Assembly: GCA_020152595.1 (NCBI GenBank)
Contig: JAIGNY010002171.1
Location: 3,976,001 to 4,040,000 of the forward strand
Length of the DNA: 64,000 nt
Direction: 5' to 3'
Source of the DNA: Chiridota heheva
Taxonomy: Eukaryota; Echinodermata; Holothuroidea; Apodida; Chiridotidae
Of this stretch, positions 47,255-59,038 are shown piece after piece (the stretch's first letter is position 1; every line of letters begins with the position of its first letter). The translations under genes were made by a program, and so were the position numbers. The notes under the pieces are model-generated. The model searched no databases. It saw only the letters and a list, made by a program, of their open reading frames with translations, and was not told where the DNA came from.

Positions 47255-47430
47255 TAGGAATCTGAGGCTGTGATGTCACAACTAGTCTGATTTCAGTCAT
47301 TTCTACAGAAATGATACCAAACTTTAAACTTGAATATCTCCTTCATTGTTAAAGATTTTTGAATGCTTTCTTCACCATTTTGTTTCTTTTTAAGTCTTCT
47401 TTTATAGAAGACTTGACCAATGAACTAAGC
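47255..47430 (+). repeat. Third copy of the 21.9/22.3-kb repeat
   Basis: AATCTGAGGCTGTGATGTCA, GTCTGATTTCAGTCATTTCT and CTTCACCATTTTGTTTCTTT match 22232-22400 in direct orientation. Confidence 0.75.
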
Positions 47431-47439
47431 CCCTTTAAT

Positions 47440-47800
47440 CCAAATCCAATTATCAGTTCTGGAGATATCTTGAGGACAGACACACACCTTAAAATGTCCC
47501 CACTCCTCCTCTTGCACCCTTCCCCCTGTTCCAATATGTCTCAAATTGTAATCACTTCTTCCTTAAGCAGTAACAAAACCACACACCAAATGTAATCCAA
47601 ATCCAATCATCAGTTCTTGAGATATCTTGATGACAGACAAATAGGGAAAAACATGTCCCATTCCCCCTCCATTTGCACCCTTCCCTGTTCCAATGTCTCA
47701 AATTGTTATCACTTCCTCCTTAAACAGTAACAAAACCACACCAAATATGATCCAAATCCAGTCATCAGTTCTTAAGATATCTTGATGACAAACAAACAAA
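47440..47800 (+). repeat. About 160-bp unit, two and a half tandem copies
   Basis: CCAAATCCAATYATCAGTTC, GATATCTTGATGACAGACA, TTGCACCCTTCCCYTGTTCC and CACTTCYTCCTTAARCAGTA recur in order at about 47450, 47600 and 47752. The last copy ends in a CAAACAAACAAA tract. Confidence 0.85.
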
Positions 47801-48449
47801 CAAACACACAAATTCAAAGAGGTGAAAACATAACCTTCTGCCCAACTTCCTTGGTAGAGGTTTTTAGTACATAAATACCCTAAAATCATATATTTGACCT
47901 CTGACCCTTGACCCAAATCACTGAAACAATTTCTGATTTGTTTCCACATTCATCATGCCCTACTGAATGACACCATTTATGCTCATGTCACTAGCTCTGT
48001 GACCTTTGACCTTTTGACCCCAGTCTGTGGGATACAAATTCATGTAAAAAGCTACTGTGGTATATACAAGATGAGGTTGGTGTACATGTAGGTAAAAAAA
48101 ACCTTTTTGAGTTTAAAATGGTGCAACATTTTGCATAAAAAGCACTTATTTGATCTTTGACCTTCGACCTAAAATCATTTTTAATTTTTGTTAGAATGTT
48201 AAGCCCTACCCACCTATGCATTTTGTAAAGATACCAAGTAATTCCTTCAAAAGATACAGCCATCACCAAAACTTGTTTCATTTGACCTGTGACCTTTGTA
48301 ACCCAAAACCTTGGAGACCAAAGTTCCAGGCCAGAAGTACCCATTCACCAATTTTGGTTCATATGTATAAAACAGTTTTTGAGTTTTAAGTGACACAAAA
48401 TTAATTGTTGCAATGCACGCACGCACACGTGCACACACGGATAAACATT

Positions 48450-48865
48450 AAAATTACTCATTTTTGTCCATTCCAAAAAATTATGACCCCTAACCCTAAT
48501 ATGAGGTCATCATATGAGACCCCCTGGTGGGCCCGACCAGCCCCCTAATATTGAGGGTGGCCATGTAGTATAGGACGTATAGGCAATTATTTGCTTATGC
48601 AGCAAAGTGACTACAATATCCTATCTCCACATATATGTATATACTGTATGTGGGTGATGAGATAAAAATCACCAAATTTGTCCCGTTCCAAAAACTTATG
48701 ACCCCTTACCCCTATTATGAGGTCATCATATTAGACCCCTAGTGGACCCTCTTAATATCAAGGGGGGTGACCATGTAGTATAAGATGTATAGGCGGTTAT
48801 TTGTTTATACAGCAAAGTGACTACAATATCTCAACCCCACATAAAAGTATATAAGGGTGATAATT
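48450..48865 (+). repeat. About 200-bp unit, two tandem copies
   Basis: TATGAGGTCATCATATKAGA, CCATGTAGTATARGAYGTAT and CAGCAAAGTGACTACAATAT recur about 205 bp apart (48500 and 48717). Confidence 0.88.
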
Positions 48866-49014
48866 TTGGTGGAAAACCATAGCTGATTGATTACAATACT
48901 GTAATCTGATTGATTGCAATACTATAAAGACAAAGGTTTCAAATGATTACCCAAATGAACCCTCTATTTCAGGCATAGCTTCAACTTTTATACTTCATGG
49001 CCATGGAATCTTAA

Positions 49015-49340
49015 GCAAATTAAAACAATGATGTAGTAGCTCAACATATATTTTGGGGTACCATGTTTTTGTTGGTGGGTAGTTAAAAGTTTGGATGCTT
49101 CTTAGACAGTAATTGAGGGGCACTTTTTATTTTAAAAAGGGGCACAGTGGTCAGTCTTGGAAAAAGAGGAGGAATCTTGCCTCCTCGCCCCATAGTTCCT
49201 ACTTATATGGTATTTATATGGTTTGAACATAGGCGGGATTTGAGGGAAGCAAGGGGCACTTTCCTTACCCTTACTTTTTGTCCGAATGGATACTTTTGTA
49301 TGGTGATGTGTTATATTTTAGAGTGATTTTGCAATTACAT
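49015..49340 (-). repeat. Inverted partner of the 38.7-39.9-kb repeat
   Basis: TGATGTAGTAGCTCAACATA (49030), GCGGGATTTGAGGGAAGCAA (49231) and TACTTTTGTATGGTGATGTG (49291) are reverse complements of 39.07-39.9 and 38.97-39.07 kb blocks. It ends about 80 bp from the exon at 49423. Confidence 0.75.
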
Positions 49341-49422
49341 CCTCACCCCACCCAAACAAATTATCATCCATTTTTTATATCAGAAACATTTGTTCGTGAT
49401 TTCAAAAGTTTGGCAAACTTAC

Positions 49423-49483
49423 CTAGCTGGAATCTCACTCTCTTGTACCTCTCGTAGACATCTTTACCGACGATGAGTTTAAT
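49423..49483 (-). CDS. RNF144-type RBR E3 ubiquitin ligase, internal exon (RING1-IBR linker helix)
   Basis: This 61-nt exon codes for IKLIVGKDVYERYKRVRFQL plus one nucleotide. It corresponds to the linker helix between RING1 and the in-between-RING domain, where RNF144 proteins have a similar ...YKKLQF... pattern. The acceptor is TCTTCACGACAG and the donor CTAG|GTAAGT. The exon starts in phase 0 and ends in phase 1; the split codon G|AA (Glu) is completed by the exon at 19670-19782. The phase fit across 29.6 kb of intron is strong evidence that this microexon-sized block is real. It is far too short to stand out as an ordinary open frame. A dispersed repeat (49150-49340) ends about 80 bp beyond its donor. 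Confidence 0.9.
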
Positions 49484-51072
49484 CTGTCGTGAAGAGAGAA
49501 ACAAATTAAGCAAACAAGTCTCATATACTAATGCTTCTCTTGTGCAACCTTCTTTCTTTGCTCAGAGTTCTTAATGCTTGGATTTAGAGAATAAATACTA
49601 AACAGCTTCTATTTTCAAAATGGATTTCTATTGTCAAAATGGACTAGAATAAAGCCTTCTAATTACCATTATACTCTTTTTTCAGTACTTAAAAAACCTC
49701 TGTACCAGAATAGCTAACAAAATTCTTGTTTGCTATTCAGGTACATAGTTTATAAAGTAACAAAAAAAGGAGTAAAATGGTAATGTGAAGGCTTTATTCC
49801 AGTCCATTTTGACAATGGAAATCCATTTTGAAAGAAAATAGAAGCTGTTACTAATTATAACTTTAAAAATCCAGTGTTGTGTTTCTCTTTAAGTAATGCC
49901 CAAATGTCAGCAGAAACAAAAATTCAAACCATGCTTCATACTTTGTACATTGGAATTATTTTGCTTGATTTTCTATACAAATAACTTTAGACCTACATAA
50001 AACATATATTAGTTCTGATTTTATTTTCCCAAAATCTACCGTCAGTATGTAGGAAAAGAATTTTGTTTTGGTAAAAATTATTTGGGAAAATATATTTTAT
50101 TTAAAACTTATTGCTTATAGACGTACAGACTTAAAGGATCATTTAAGTCCAGGTTAGGTAAAGATTTGTTTTATCTAGATGAAAGAGTATTAAATCCTAA
50201 GCAGAACAGCCTTTTCTTTCAATGATCACAATTGCATAATTTTGCTTTTAAAGTTATGACAAATTTCAACATTTTTGTGCACAAGTGTTGACGTATGCAC
50301 AGGAATACAGATAAATTTGTTTAATGTAATCCTATACTGTACTTCTTTCCAAAATTTCAAATATCACATGTTCTCAAATTGCATTGAACTGCTCAATCTG
50401 TGTCAAGTTTATAATATTATCCAATTTCCTGTTCACTATAGCAAACATTTCCCATTCAAAATATTTTAGGAAGGATCAAAATACAATAAGTTAACATAGC
50501 AATATTCTAGTTTTCCCATTATAAGGTCAGAAGATTTTGTGCAATTTATGCTAATTAGGTATCTACCTGTAAGTGTTAAAATGCTGTTAAATGGTTGACT
50601 CTTAACTGATTTTGATGCAACTTTTTGTTGTTTTCATGATTTTCAGTACATTTTAAAATAATTTAGCTCATGTTGTTGCTTCCTGTCCATAAATATTTAA
50701 CGAAAGACAAGGGAATACAAAACTGTGCGCTCCTGGGAATATCAGTTCAACACAAATTGGGGTTGGGTTAGAGATAGAAAAATAACCTCTTTTTTGATAT
50801 TTTCTAACTATAAGTACAGTACCTTTATTTGAAGGTCAGTCACAACTTGAACCATACTTAATTTTGGTCTGACAATTCTGAGATACCTACCTAAGGAGCA
50901 AGTTATGTACTCAAAATGAAATAGAATTATAAACCCTCATATGTATATACATATGGGTGCATCCCTGTAGTTAGACTGTTTCATCTCATTACAATTCAAA
51001 AGCAAAACTCATGTTCAATTTCATCACTTTCAGTTTTAAGTATTAGGCTCTGATTCATCAATCCAATCACCC

Positions 51073-51912
51073 ATAAGTTGGTGTTCAGTCTAATTGGCGT
51101 TTAGTCTAATTGGCATTCAGTCTAGTAGGCCTTTGGTCTAATTGGCTATCAGTCTAATTGGCGTTCAGTCTAATTGGCGTTCAGTCTAACAGGCGTTCAG
51201 TCTAATAGGCGTTCAGTCCAATAGGCGTTCAATCTAATAGGCGTTCAGTCTAATAGGCGTTCAGTCTGATAGGCGTTCAGTCTAATTGGCATTCAGTCTA
51301 AAAGGCATTCAGTCTAGTAGGCGTTTAGTTTAATTGGCATTCAGTCTAATAGGCGTTCAGTCTAATAGGCATTCAGTCTAATAGGCATTCAGTCTAATAG
51401 GCATTCAGTCTAATAGGCATTCAGTCTAAATGGCGTTCAGTCTAATAGGCATTCAGTCTTATAGGCGTTCAGTCTAGTAGGCGTTCAGTCTAGTAGGCAT
51501 TCAGTCTAATAGGCGTTCAGTCTTATAGGTGTTCAGTCTAATTGGCGTTCAGCCTAATTGGCGTTCAGTCTAATAGGCATTCAGTCTAATTGGCGTTCAG
51601 TCTAATAGGTATTCAGTCTAATAGGCATTCAGTCTAATTGGGGTTCAGTCTAATAGGCATTCAGTCTAGTAGGCATTCAGTCTAGTAGGCGTTCAGTCTA
51701 ATAGGCGTTCAGTCTAGTAGGCGTTCAGTCAAATATGCGTTCAGTCTAATTGGCGTTCAGTCTAATTGGTGTCACTCTAATAGGCTTTCAGTCTAATTGG
51801 CATTCAGTCTAATAGGCATTCAGTCTAATAGGCTTTCAGTCTAATTGGGGTTCAGTCTAATTGGCTTTCAGTCTAATTGGCGTTTAGTCTAATAGGCGTT
51901 CAGTCTAATAAG
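51073..51912. repeat. 16-bp tandem array, about 52 copies
   Basis: The unit GCGTTCAGTCTAATAG varies at three sites: G/A in GCG, TAAT/TAGT, and AGG/TGG. Period length is almost invariant. There are no unique spacers, so it is not a CRISPR array. Stops occur in every frame. Confidence 0.96.
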
Positions 51913-51999
51913 CTGACCTAATATACTTCACAGGGTGAATGCCTTCATGACTTGTTACATTTGGTCAGCATTAAGTAGATATGCTCTTAAGGATCTTAA

Positions 52000-53750
52000 A
52001 ACTGGGTTGTCTACATTTTGAACCAAACCGAACCCATGCTGCAAAACATACTTGACCCAATTCTTTGTAACCCATTGGGGGACTGTTTTCACTTTCTGTT
52101 CATTGTCACATTTAGTTCTTTGAATTGTACTGCCAGTGGGAAAAAAAAACGTTTCCCTGAATAACTCTATTTTTGAACTAATCAAATTTACACCACATTT
52201 TTGATGAAATATTTTGCCACTTTCATGGTTTTGAGTAAGATTTTAAAGCATTTAGCTAATGATTCCTCTATACCTTTAACATTTGTGTCACACAGTGAAC
52301 TTTGTTATTATTATATGACATTTTTATTAATATATTTAAATACTGAATGTTTAAGGACTAGTATATTCACTAGTGTAAAAATGTACAGTAAGGTAATAAG
52401 AATTAGTTTTTTTTTTTTTTTTTTTCAAGGAAAACAATGCATACTGTACAACCTTTTCCACCACTTTGCCAATGGTCAAAAACTGCACAAAAGGCAGAGC
52501 ACCTATATATAGAACAAAATTACTTGTCATGTAACCTAAATCTAATACATCAGGAGAATAAGTATCTTCTTTAAAGTTTTTCTTTCCCTACAATGATTGT
52601 CCATGACATGTAGTTATAATTTAAAATGGCCACTTCTTGGAACAGATCATCGTTCCAACATATCAGAAAATGTTAATTTTCATTCGAATATGTACTTCCT
52701 TTTCCTTTGCGAATTGGCAAGTTGAGAAATTGTGCAACGAGGGAGTTGTTGGACAGGTCAATGACTCGAGGCAATCTACAAAAATATGCAATCACCAGTA
52801 GCTAGCTGGCCTCTATTTCGGTCGTTCAAACATCTTAAAAACGGGAGAATCTTTGTTCAAGAATTTAAGCTAATTAGCTTTGACATTGGCTTAGCAGTAA
52901 AACACTTTGTTAATGGAGGATCTAGCCACTCTTCAAATAGAAGGTATTTAGAACTCTTTGAATAGTTTGAAGTAATTTGATACATCCAACTTGACACCTC
53001 GGATGCTAGAAGACTGCAACATGTCAAAAATCAAATCATGTCGCTCGCTGCTACCCTGAGAGCAAAATTCTCAGCCAGTCACTTTTAAAATGATCAAAAT
53101 ATTGGGGAAAGCACATCTGTTATATTCAAAGAAATTAAGTGATAAAACAATGTCAGTATATTCTCAGTATTAATGATTTAGCAATTAAAAGGGAGAAGAA
53201 AAGCAAAGACATAAAAGGAACAGATAGAAATCAAAACATTTAACAAGAATTGTTGGAAGGACAGTATGCTCAACTATTCAAAGCTAGTATAGAGAATGGG
53301 CTTATAGAGGGAAGTATATACAGAAATAGGGTAGCAGGGGCAGATGATTTCAAATTACTTGAGCTTTGAAAGATGCACTTACATTTTCATTTGTTGTGTT
53401 AATTTTCACAACATTTTACTACAAGCTTCAAAATATCTTTAGAGTTTTTCAGCTCAAGCTCAAGGTTACCTCACTCATGCAGTAACTCGGAAAAATGTAA
53501 AAGCTAACAGTCTTTATAACTATAACACCTCTTTTAGTTCTCTTAATTGTACCATCCTCCAACCTCTACACATTCCCAGAACTACATCCTGGAGTGTAAT
53601 ACAACTTCCATTCTAAGAAAATTTATGTGGCAAGCAAAGTCAAGCAACATGAAAAATGTACAATAACATTAAAGCAAAATTATGCGAAACAATATTGCTC
53701 AACGTATGACAAACTAGACATTGGAAATGATACAAATCCCCTCACTGCAA
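52000..53750. other. Gene-free stretch
   Basis: AT-rich with a T tract at 52409-52426. Open frames up to 103 codons are low-complexity and lack family features. Confidence 0.5.
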
Positions 53751-53759
53751 ATAATGCAT

Positions 53760-54120
53760 ATTCCAGACTGTCCCACATCCCATACCAACCTGTCCCAAAT
53801 GCCATTGCACACCTATACTTCATGCAATCACACCTGAAAACCAGATACTGTATGTCATTCCACCACCACATGCCACTACAACTAAAATCCAGATGTCACC
53901 CCACCACATGCCATTCCACCATGTCCCACATGTCAACCCATCCTGTTCCACATGCCAACCCACCCTGTTCCACATGCCAACCCACCCTGTTCCATATGCC
54001 AACCCACCCTGTTCTACATGCCAAACCCACCTTGCATAACAAGCCAACGCATCCTGGCCAACATCCCACCCTACCCTGTCCTACATACAATTCCACCAAG
54101 TCCCACATAAAATCCCACTC
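53760..54120. repeat. 22-bp minisatellite (TGTTCCACATGCCAACCCAC), related to the 5.4-kb array
   Basis: Five good copies at 53920-54030 with decayed flanks. The CCACATG..CATCCCACC wording is shared with the 24-bp array at 5405-6180. The 208-codon plus-strand frame over it (53627-54253) is mostly repeat translation. Confidence 0.88.
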
Positions 54121-54329
54121 TCATCCTAATTCCTTCAGCTACTTTATCATTAGCCACTACATTCCACTTATTGTTTATATTTCCCAAACCCCTAATTTAA
54201 AATTCTTTAGAAGCAGGAAACTTTTAATTGCTTCTTTATTCATGGCAAGATAAACATTTTGATTCCTATTCATGTCAGGAATGTCAATATCATAACAAAA
54301 CTGGAAATGTGAAGTTAGTAAGTCTCGCC

Positions 54330-55860
54330 TGCCGTATATTTTTGATCTCAGGTCAAACATTTTGCAGCAAAGTCTATTTTTATGCAAATAACCTAATTAA
54401 TATGCACACTATACCTCACCATTAAGTGTGAACAATGCTCTTCCTATATAATGACTGTATGATCATTTGTTTGAGCAAAATCACCACATCCACTTTATTT
54501 CAAGACTTATCACAGATAGAAATATTTTCATTGCTATGCAAATAAGGTAATTAGTATGTACACACAATCCCCCAATCATGCTCAACTGAACAGTACCAAT
54601 GCCATCTAACACTGAACCAAGATATTATTTCCTGTTAATTTTGTACGAAAGTCTATTGTTATGCAAATAACCTAATTAATAAGCACACTACCCCTCACCA
54701 TTGACTATAGACAATGCTCTCCACATATATGAACATTTGTGTAAACAAAATCCCCACACCCACTTTATATTAGAAGATATCATAGATACAAATATTTTCA
54801 TTGTTATGCAAATAAGCTAATTATTATGTACACAACCCCCCTAATCATGCTTAACTAAACAGTACCAATGCCACCTACAACTGTATCAAGAACCAAGTTA
54901 TCATCTAAGGTTAAATAAAATGTATTGTTATGCAAATAAACTAATTAATATGCACATTACACCTCACCATTAAGTGTAGACAATGCTCTTCACATATATG
55001 ATCATTTGTGTAAACAAAATCCCCACTCCCGCTTCAATTTAAGATATATCATAGATACAAATATTTTCATTGTTATACAAATAAGCTAATTAGCATGCAC
55101 ACACAACTCCCCCACCCCATCATGCTTATTTGAACAGTGCCCATGTCCTCTATTCCTGTGCCAAGTTACATGAATGTGCACCATTTATAACTTAGGTAAT
55201 GCGGTCATGAATCTTAAACATTTTGTACAAGTCTATTGTTATGCAGATAACCTAATTAATATGCACATTTCACCTCACCATTAAGTGTAGACTATGCTCT
55301 TCACATATATGATAATTTGTGCAAACAAAATCTCCACATCTACTTTAATTTAAGAGATATCATAGATACAAATATTTCCATTGCTATGCAAAAAAAAGCT
55401 AATTAGTATGCACACACAACCCCTAATCATGCTCACTTGAACAGTACCCCTATGCCAAGTTACATGAATGTACACCATTCATTACTTAAGTTATGAAAAC
55501 TTTAACCAAAAGCTTTAACCAAAACTTTAACCTGACAAATATTTTCATTGTTATGCAAATAGGCTAATCAGTATGCATGCACAACTTCCCCCCCCCCCCC
55601 CATCATGCTCATTTGAACTATACCCATGTACCCTACCCCTATGCCAAGTCACATGAATGTACACCATTCATAAGTTATAAAAACAATACCCAAAAACTTT
55701 AACCAAAACTTTAACCTGACAAACATTTTCATTGTTATGCAATTAAGCTAAATAGTATCTACACACAACCCTCTAATCATGCTCATTTTATCAGTACCCA
55801 TGTCCTCTACCCCTATGCCAAGTCACATGAATGTACACCATTCATAAACTAAGTTATGAA
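54330..55860. repeat. About 290-bp unit, five or more degenerate tandem copies
   Basis: GTTATGCAAATAACCTAATT, CCTCACCATTAAGTGTAGAC, ACAAATATTTTCATTGTTAT and GCCAAGTTACATGAATGTAC recur in order from about 54370, 54650, 54920, 55235 and partly 55540-55860. The boundary carries a C run (55588-55600). Confidence 0.85.
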
Positions 55861-55861
55861 A

Positions 55862-55935
55862 ACTTTAACCAGACGCCGACGCCGGAGGTAGTAGAATAGG
55901 TCTACTATTCTTGATATAATAGTCGAGCTAAAAAA
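55862..55935 (+). repeat. Dispersed-repeat terminus with GACGCCGACGCCGG and AATAGT hairpin
   Basis: CAGACGCCGACGCCGGAGGT is followed by GTAGAATAGGTCTACTATTC and AATAGTCGAGCTAAAAAATG. The same closing motif ends the CG-rich array at 62940-62985, so both are copies of one element end. Confidence 0.7.
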
Positions 55936-57760
55936 TGAACGCGACAGTAGATTAACAAAATACAGAAAGTGGAAAAGATGTATGGGAAAAGTTGGCAAGA
56001 TGAAAAAGGCAAATAATCAACTTATAAGTAACCGGCTAGGAAAAAAGGATAAGAAGAATAAATATACTTAACCTAAGCTTGGAGAAATACATATAAGATG
56101 CAACAACAGTACAAATTGAATAAAAATACTCAACTAAAACTGCATAGAGATCTTCAGCTGACTACAACCTGTACTATATTCCAAATTCAGATGTTTCAAA
56201 CAGAAAGTAATGGAAATCTCATCATTCATAACTCAAGAAATTATCAAAGTATTTTTACACAATTGATTAATTTTAATTAAGTAAATTCAACTGAGCATCT
56301 CTTTCTATTGGGTAATATCAAAAATTGTCTGACATTGGGATGTATAATGCTAATCAATCTCTGAAATTAATATATTTTGAAATTTCCCTTTATAATACCT
56401 CTGACAAGAACTTATTTTTCATAACGAGTTTAGATTTAATTGTACCTCCCAAATAAGTAAACAATCTTCAGTTCCACCAGAAAATAAGGCCACATCGTCT
56501 TGTTTTTTCTTAGACAAATACTTTTCATCTTCCTTTTCTGAACAGTACGTGCTATGTAGCTTATATATAAGTTAAATAAGCAGAATTGTTTTTGTATGAA
56601 TTCAAATTCTTTTTCTGAAACGTTTTAACTATAACAACATCAATGGACAATTTTGTTGAAATGTCAATGCAAATCACTGATGCAAAGTAGATCAAATCAG
56701 AATCTGTCGAGGGTGGTACGTCAGTACCAGAGCAATCCCCAACGATTCTCTGCAGATTTTCCTCTTGACTATGAGGGTTGCTATGGAAATGCAATAGAAT
56801 AAAGCAAAAAATGTTATCAAGAACAGACACAAATGGTTTTCAAAACCACTGAAAGAAGTAATAAGTAAAGAGCAGATCAAGAAATATTCAGAACATGGCT
56901 GTGAGGAACGACAATGAGAATGAAATGTGCATTTAGGGCACATCGTGAATTACTGATGCATTGTAACTACAGAACTGTAATAGGAGATGTGTACAGTAAC
57001 ATGCACAATACTTGTCACCAGTGGCAAAATGCCCTCTTTTCATATTGATCTAGATCACAAATTTAGCGTACAAAGTCAAATATTCATGCCACTGTGCAGT
57101 ATAGTTTAATGCAAGCTTGAGATAAATGTACATTGCTATGTGGCATTGAAGCTCTCTCCAAGCTTTTCCATCGATGACTCAAAGCTCAACACTCATACAA
57201 AACTAAAGCTGCTATTTTTGAAAGCCATAGATTCTTCTATTCAGGTTTTAAAGATTTTGTTAAAAGATTGATAAGCTGCAGTGCCCTAGCTTTGCTGTTT
57301 CTGCTCACCTCTCTTTTGGTCCACCTGCCACTCTTTTGGTCAGCTCCGCCCTTCTTTTGGTCCACCCTGCCCCTCATCATTATTTTCTATTCTTTTAATG
57401 ACATATAGTTTAAAGGTCAATTCCTTTAAAACCTTTATAATCTTAACCTTATAAGTGAAATACTTTACACAGCTACAGAAAACAGAATGATAGCATAGCA
57501 AGAAATTGTCCTGTTTGGCTCACGAATGGTCCTAAATCATTCAGAATAGTTTTATTCTGTGGTAGGACTATAGCTAAAATCCCAGAGCTTCATCAGGGGC
57601 TCAAGGCTTTAGCAGGCCCTTGGATCTCATGCCGACAAGGTGCAGCGTGTCACGTGCATTAATGTGCCCCTCAGCAAATCTAGCTCTTTGCTCCTTTAAC
57701 AAATCAAGCTAGGGGTCTGCGCAAGGTTTGCAAATACATGTACCACATAAACACACCTTC
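55936..57760. other. Gene-free stretch
   Basis: A minus-strand frame at 56561-56830 has a short coding-like stretch (EENLQRIVGDCSGTD) but no splice partner or family. TCTTTTGGTCCACC-type repeats occur at 57310-57365. Nothing else was recognised. Confidence 0.4.
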
Positions 57761-57761
57761 C

Positions 57762-58615
57762 TGTAAGGACATAATGTGGGTACAGTGTTCCTGTAAGGAC
57801 ATAATGTAGGTAGTGTTCCTGTAAGGATATAATGTGGGTACAGTGCTCCTGTAGGGACATAATGTGGATACAGTGTTCCTGTAAGGATATAATGTGGGTA
57901 CAATGTTCCTGTAAGGACATAATGTGGATACAGTGTTCCTGTAAGGACATAATGTGGATACAGTGTTCCTGTAAGGACAAAATGTGGGTACAGTGTTCCT
58001 GTAAGGACATAATATAGGTAGTGTTCCTGTAAGGACATAATATGGGTACAGTGTTCCTGTAAGGACATAATGTGGGTACAGTGTTCCTGTAAGGACATAA
58101 TGTGTGTACAGTGTTCCTGTAAGGACATAATGTGGGTAGTGTTCCTGTAAGGACATAATGTGGGTACAGTGTTCCTGTAAGGACATAATGTGTGTTCAGT
58201 GTTCCTGTAAGGACATAATGTGGGTAGTGTTCCTGTAAGGACATAATGTGGGTACAGTTCCCGTAAGGACATAATGTGGGTACAGTGTTCCTGTAAGGAC
58301 ATAATGTGGGAACAGTGTTCCTGTAAGGACATAATGTGGGTAGTGTTCCCGTAAGGACATAATGTGGGAACAGTGTTCCTGTAAGGACATAATGTGGGTA
58401 GTGTTCCTGTAAGGACATAATGTGGGTACAGTGTTCCTGTAAGGACATAATGTGGGTAAAGTGTTCCTGTAAGGACATAATGTGGGTGCAGTGTTCCCGT
58501 AAGGACATAATGTGGGTACAGTGTTCCTGTAAGGACATAATGTGGATACAGTGTTCCTGTAAGGACATAATGTGGGTGCAGTGTTCCTGTAAGGACATAA
58601 TGTGGGTACAGTGTC
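57762..58615. repeat. 30-bp tandem array with 28-bp variants, about 29 copies
   Basis: The unit is GTGTTCCTGTAAGGACATAA plus TGTGGGTACA; variants lack CA or GT and are 28 bp. All three minus-strand frames lack stops (SLQEHCTHIM, VLTGTLYPHY, PYRNTVPTLC), giving frames of up to 327 codons (57709-58692). The 28-bp units switch the frame, and every switch lands in another open frame. I call it a satellite, not a gene: there is no unique N-terminal domain and no splice signal. Confidence 0.93.
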
Positions 58616-58933
58616 AAATGGGTGCAACTTGATGGGTAATACTTGTTTGCAAGTTGTCCATGATTTTCATGGTTGTCTAGGTGCAAGATCAAGTTGTCAA
58701 GATTAAAATAAAAGACTTACAGTGCATGAATTTAAGGAAACTTAACTTTCCTTGATTATTTCTCATGCTGTGCTAAGCTTTAATCTTTTTAACTGTAATT
58801 TAACAACTTTAAGCTCAAGCACAGCAGTTTATTCACAGCTATATGATTTAGCATTTTAAAAACAAGTTCTCTTACATAACAAAGTCTCTTTTTTAACTCA
58901 GAAAAAGCAAAGGATGAAAATTATTTCTCTTAC

Positions 58934-59038
58934 CTCACTTCCCTGAATTTTTCCTTTCTCTTTACAAGTAGCATCTGGACAGGTTATATTGGTGACAACT
59001 CCTTCCTGGATTAAGAGCGTCAAGTACTGCTTTATACA
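58934..59038 (-). CDS. RNF144-type RBR E3 ubiquitin ligase, internal exon (end of RING1)
   Basis: This 105-nt exon is 35 codons with no stop. It reads CIKQYLTLLIQEG... and then TCPDATCKEKGKIQGSE, which matches the last helix and final zinc-ligand Cys pair of RING1 in the RNF144A/RNF144B family. RBR ligases take ubiquitin from an E2 on RING1 and pass it through a RING2 cysteine; RNF144 proteins are membrane-anchored. On the minus strand the exon follows a pyrimidine-rich acceptor (TTTGCATTTGCAG) and ends at a consensus donor (GAG|GTAAGA). The end is phase 0 and joins in frame to the exon at 49423-49483. The upstream exon with the first RING1 cysteines is not seen up to 64000. RNF19-type ligases fit less well because the spacing and the CIKQY block are RNF144-like. 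I cannot tell A-like from B-like, so no symbol is given. Confidence 0.9.

Larger units (their letters stand above)
19783..49422 (-). other. Intron of the RNF144-type gene, 29,640 bp, heavily invaded by mobile elements
   Basis: The interval has GT-AG ends and joins a phase-1 donor to a phase-1 acceptor. It holds all the LINE relics at 20.0-27.7 kb, the viral-type polymerase relic at 30.2-32.0 kb, several tandem arrays and the short hAT-like element. Everything in it would be transcribed as part of the ligase pre-mRNA, in the opposite sense to the plus-strand relics. Confidence 0.85.
49484..58933 (-). other. Intron of the RNF144-type gene, 9,450 bp
   Basis: This interval lies between the exon pair above and has GT-AG ends. 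It contains the 16-bp array (51.1-51.9 kb), the 22-bp array (53.9-54.0 kb), a run of about 290-bp units (54.3-55.9 kb) and the 30-bp array (57.8-58.6 kb). The remaining sequence is AT-rich with no gene that I can support. Confidence 0.85.

Noticed and set aside
51073..51912. Regular short repeats resembling a CRISPR array
   Set aside because: The 16-bp units are directly adjacent with no unique spacers, and the DNA is clearly animal.
52201..52512. 103-codon plus-strand frame
   Set aside because: Composition follows AT content; contains a poly-Phe run from the T tract.
53627..54253. 208-codon plus-strand open frame
   Set aside because: Its centre is the 22-bp minisatellite; the flanks show no domain, splice site or family resemblance.
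56561..56943. Possible minus-strand exon with EENLQRIVGDCSGTD
   Set aside because: An AG acceptor can be drawn but there is no convincing donor, phase partner or family, and it does not fit between the RNF144 exons.
57709..58692. 327-codon minus-strand open frame as a gene
   Set aside because: It is a translation of the 30-bp array; the short unique ends show no domain. Kept only as a finding about frame openness.
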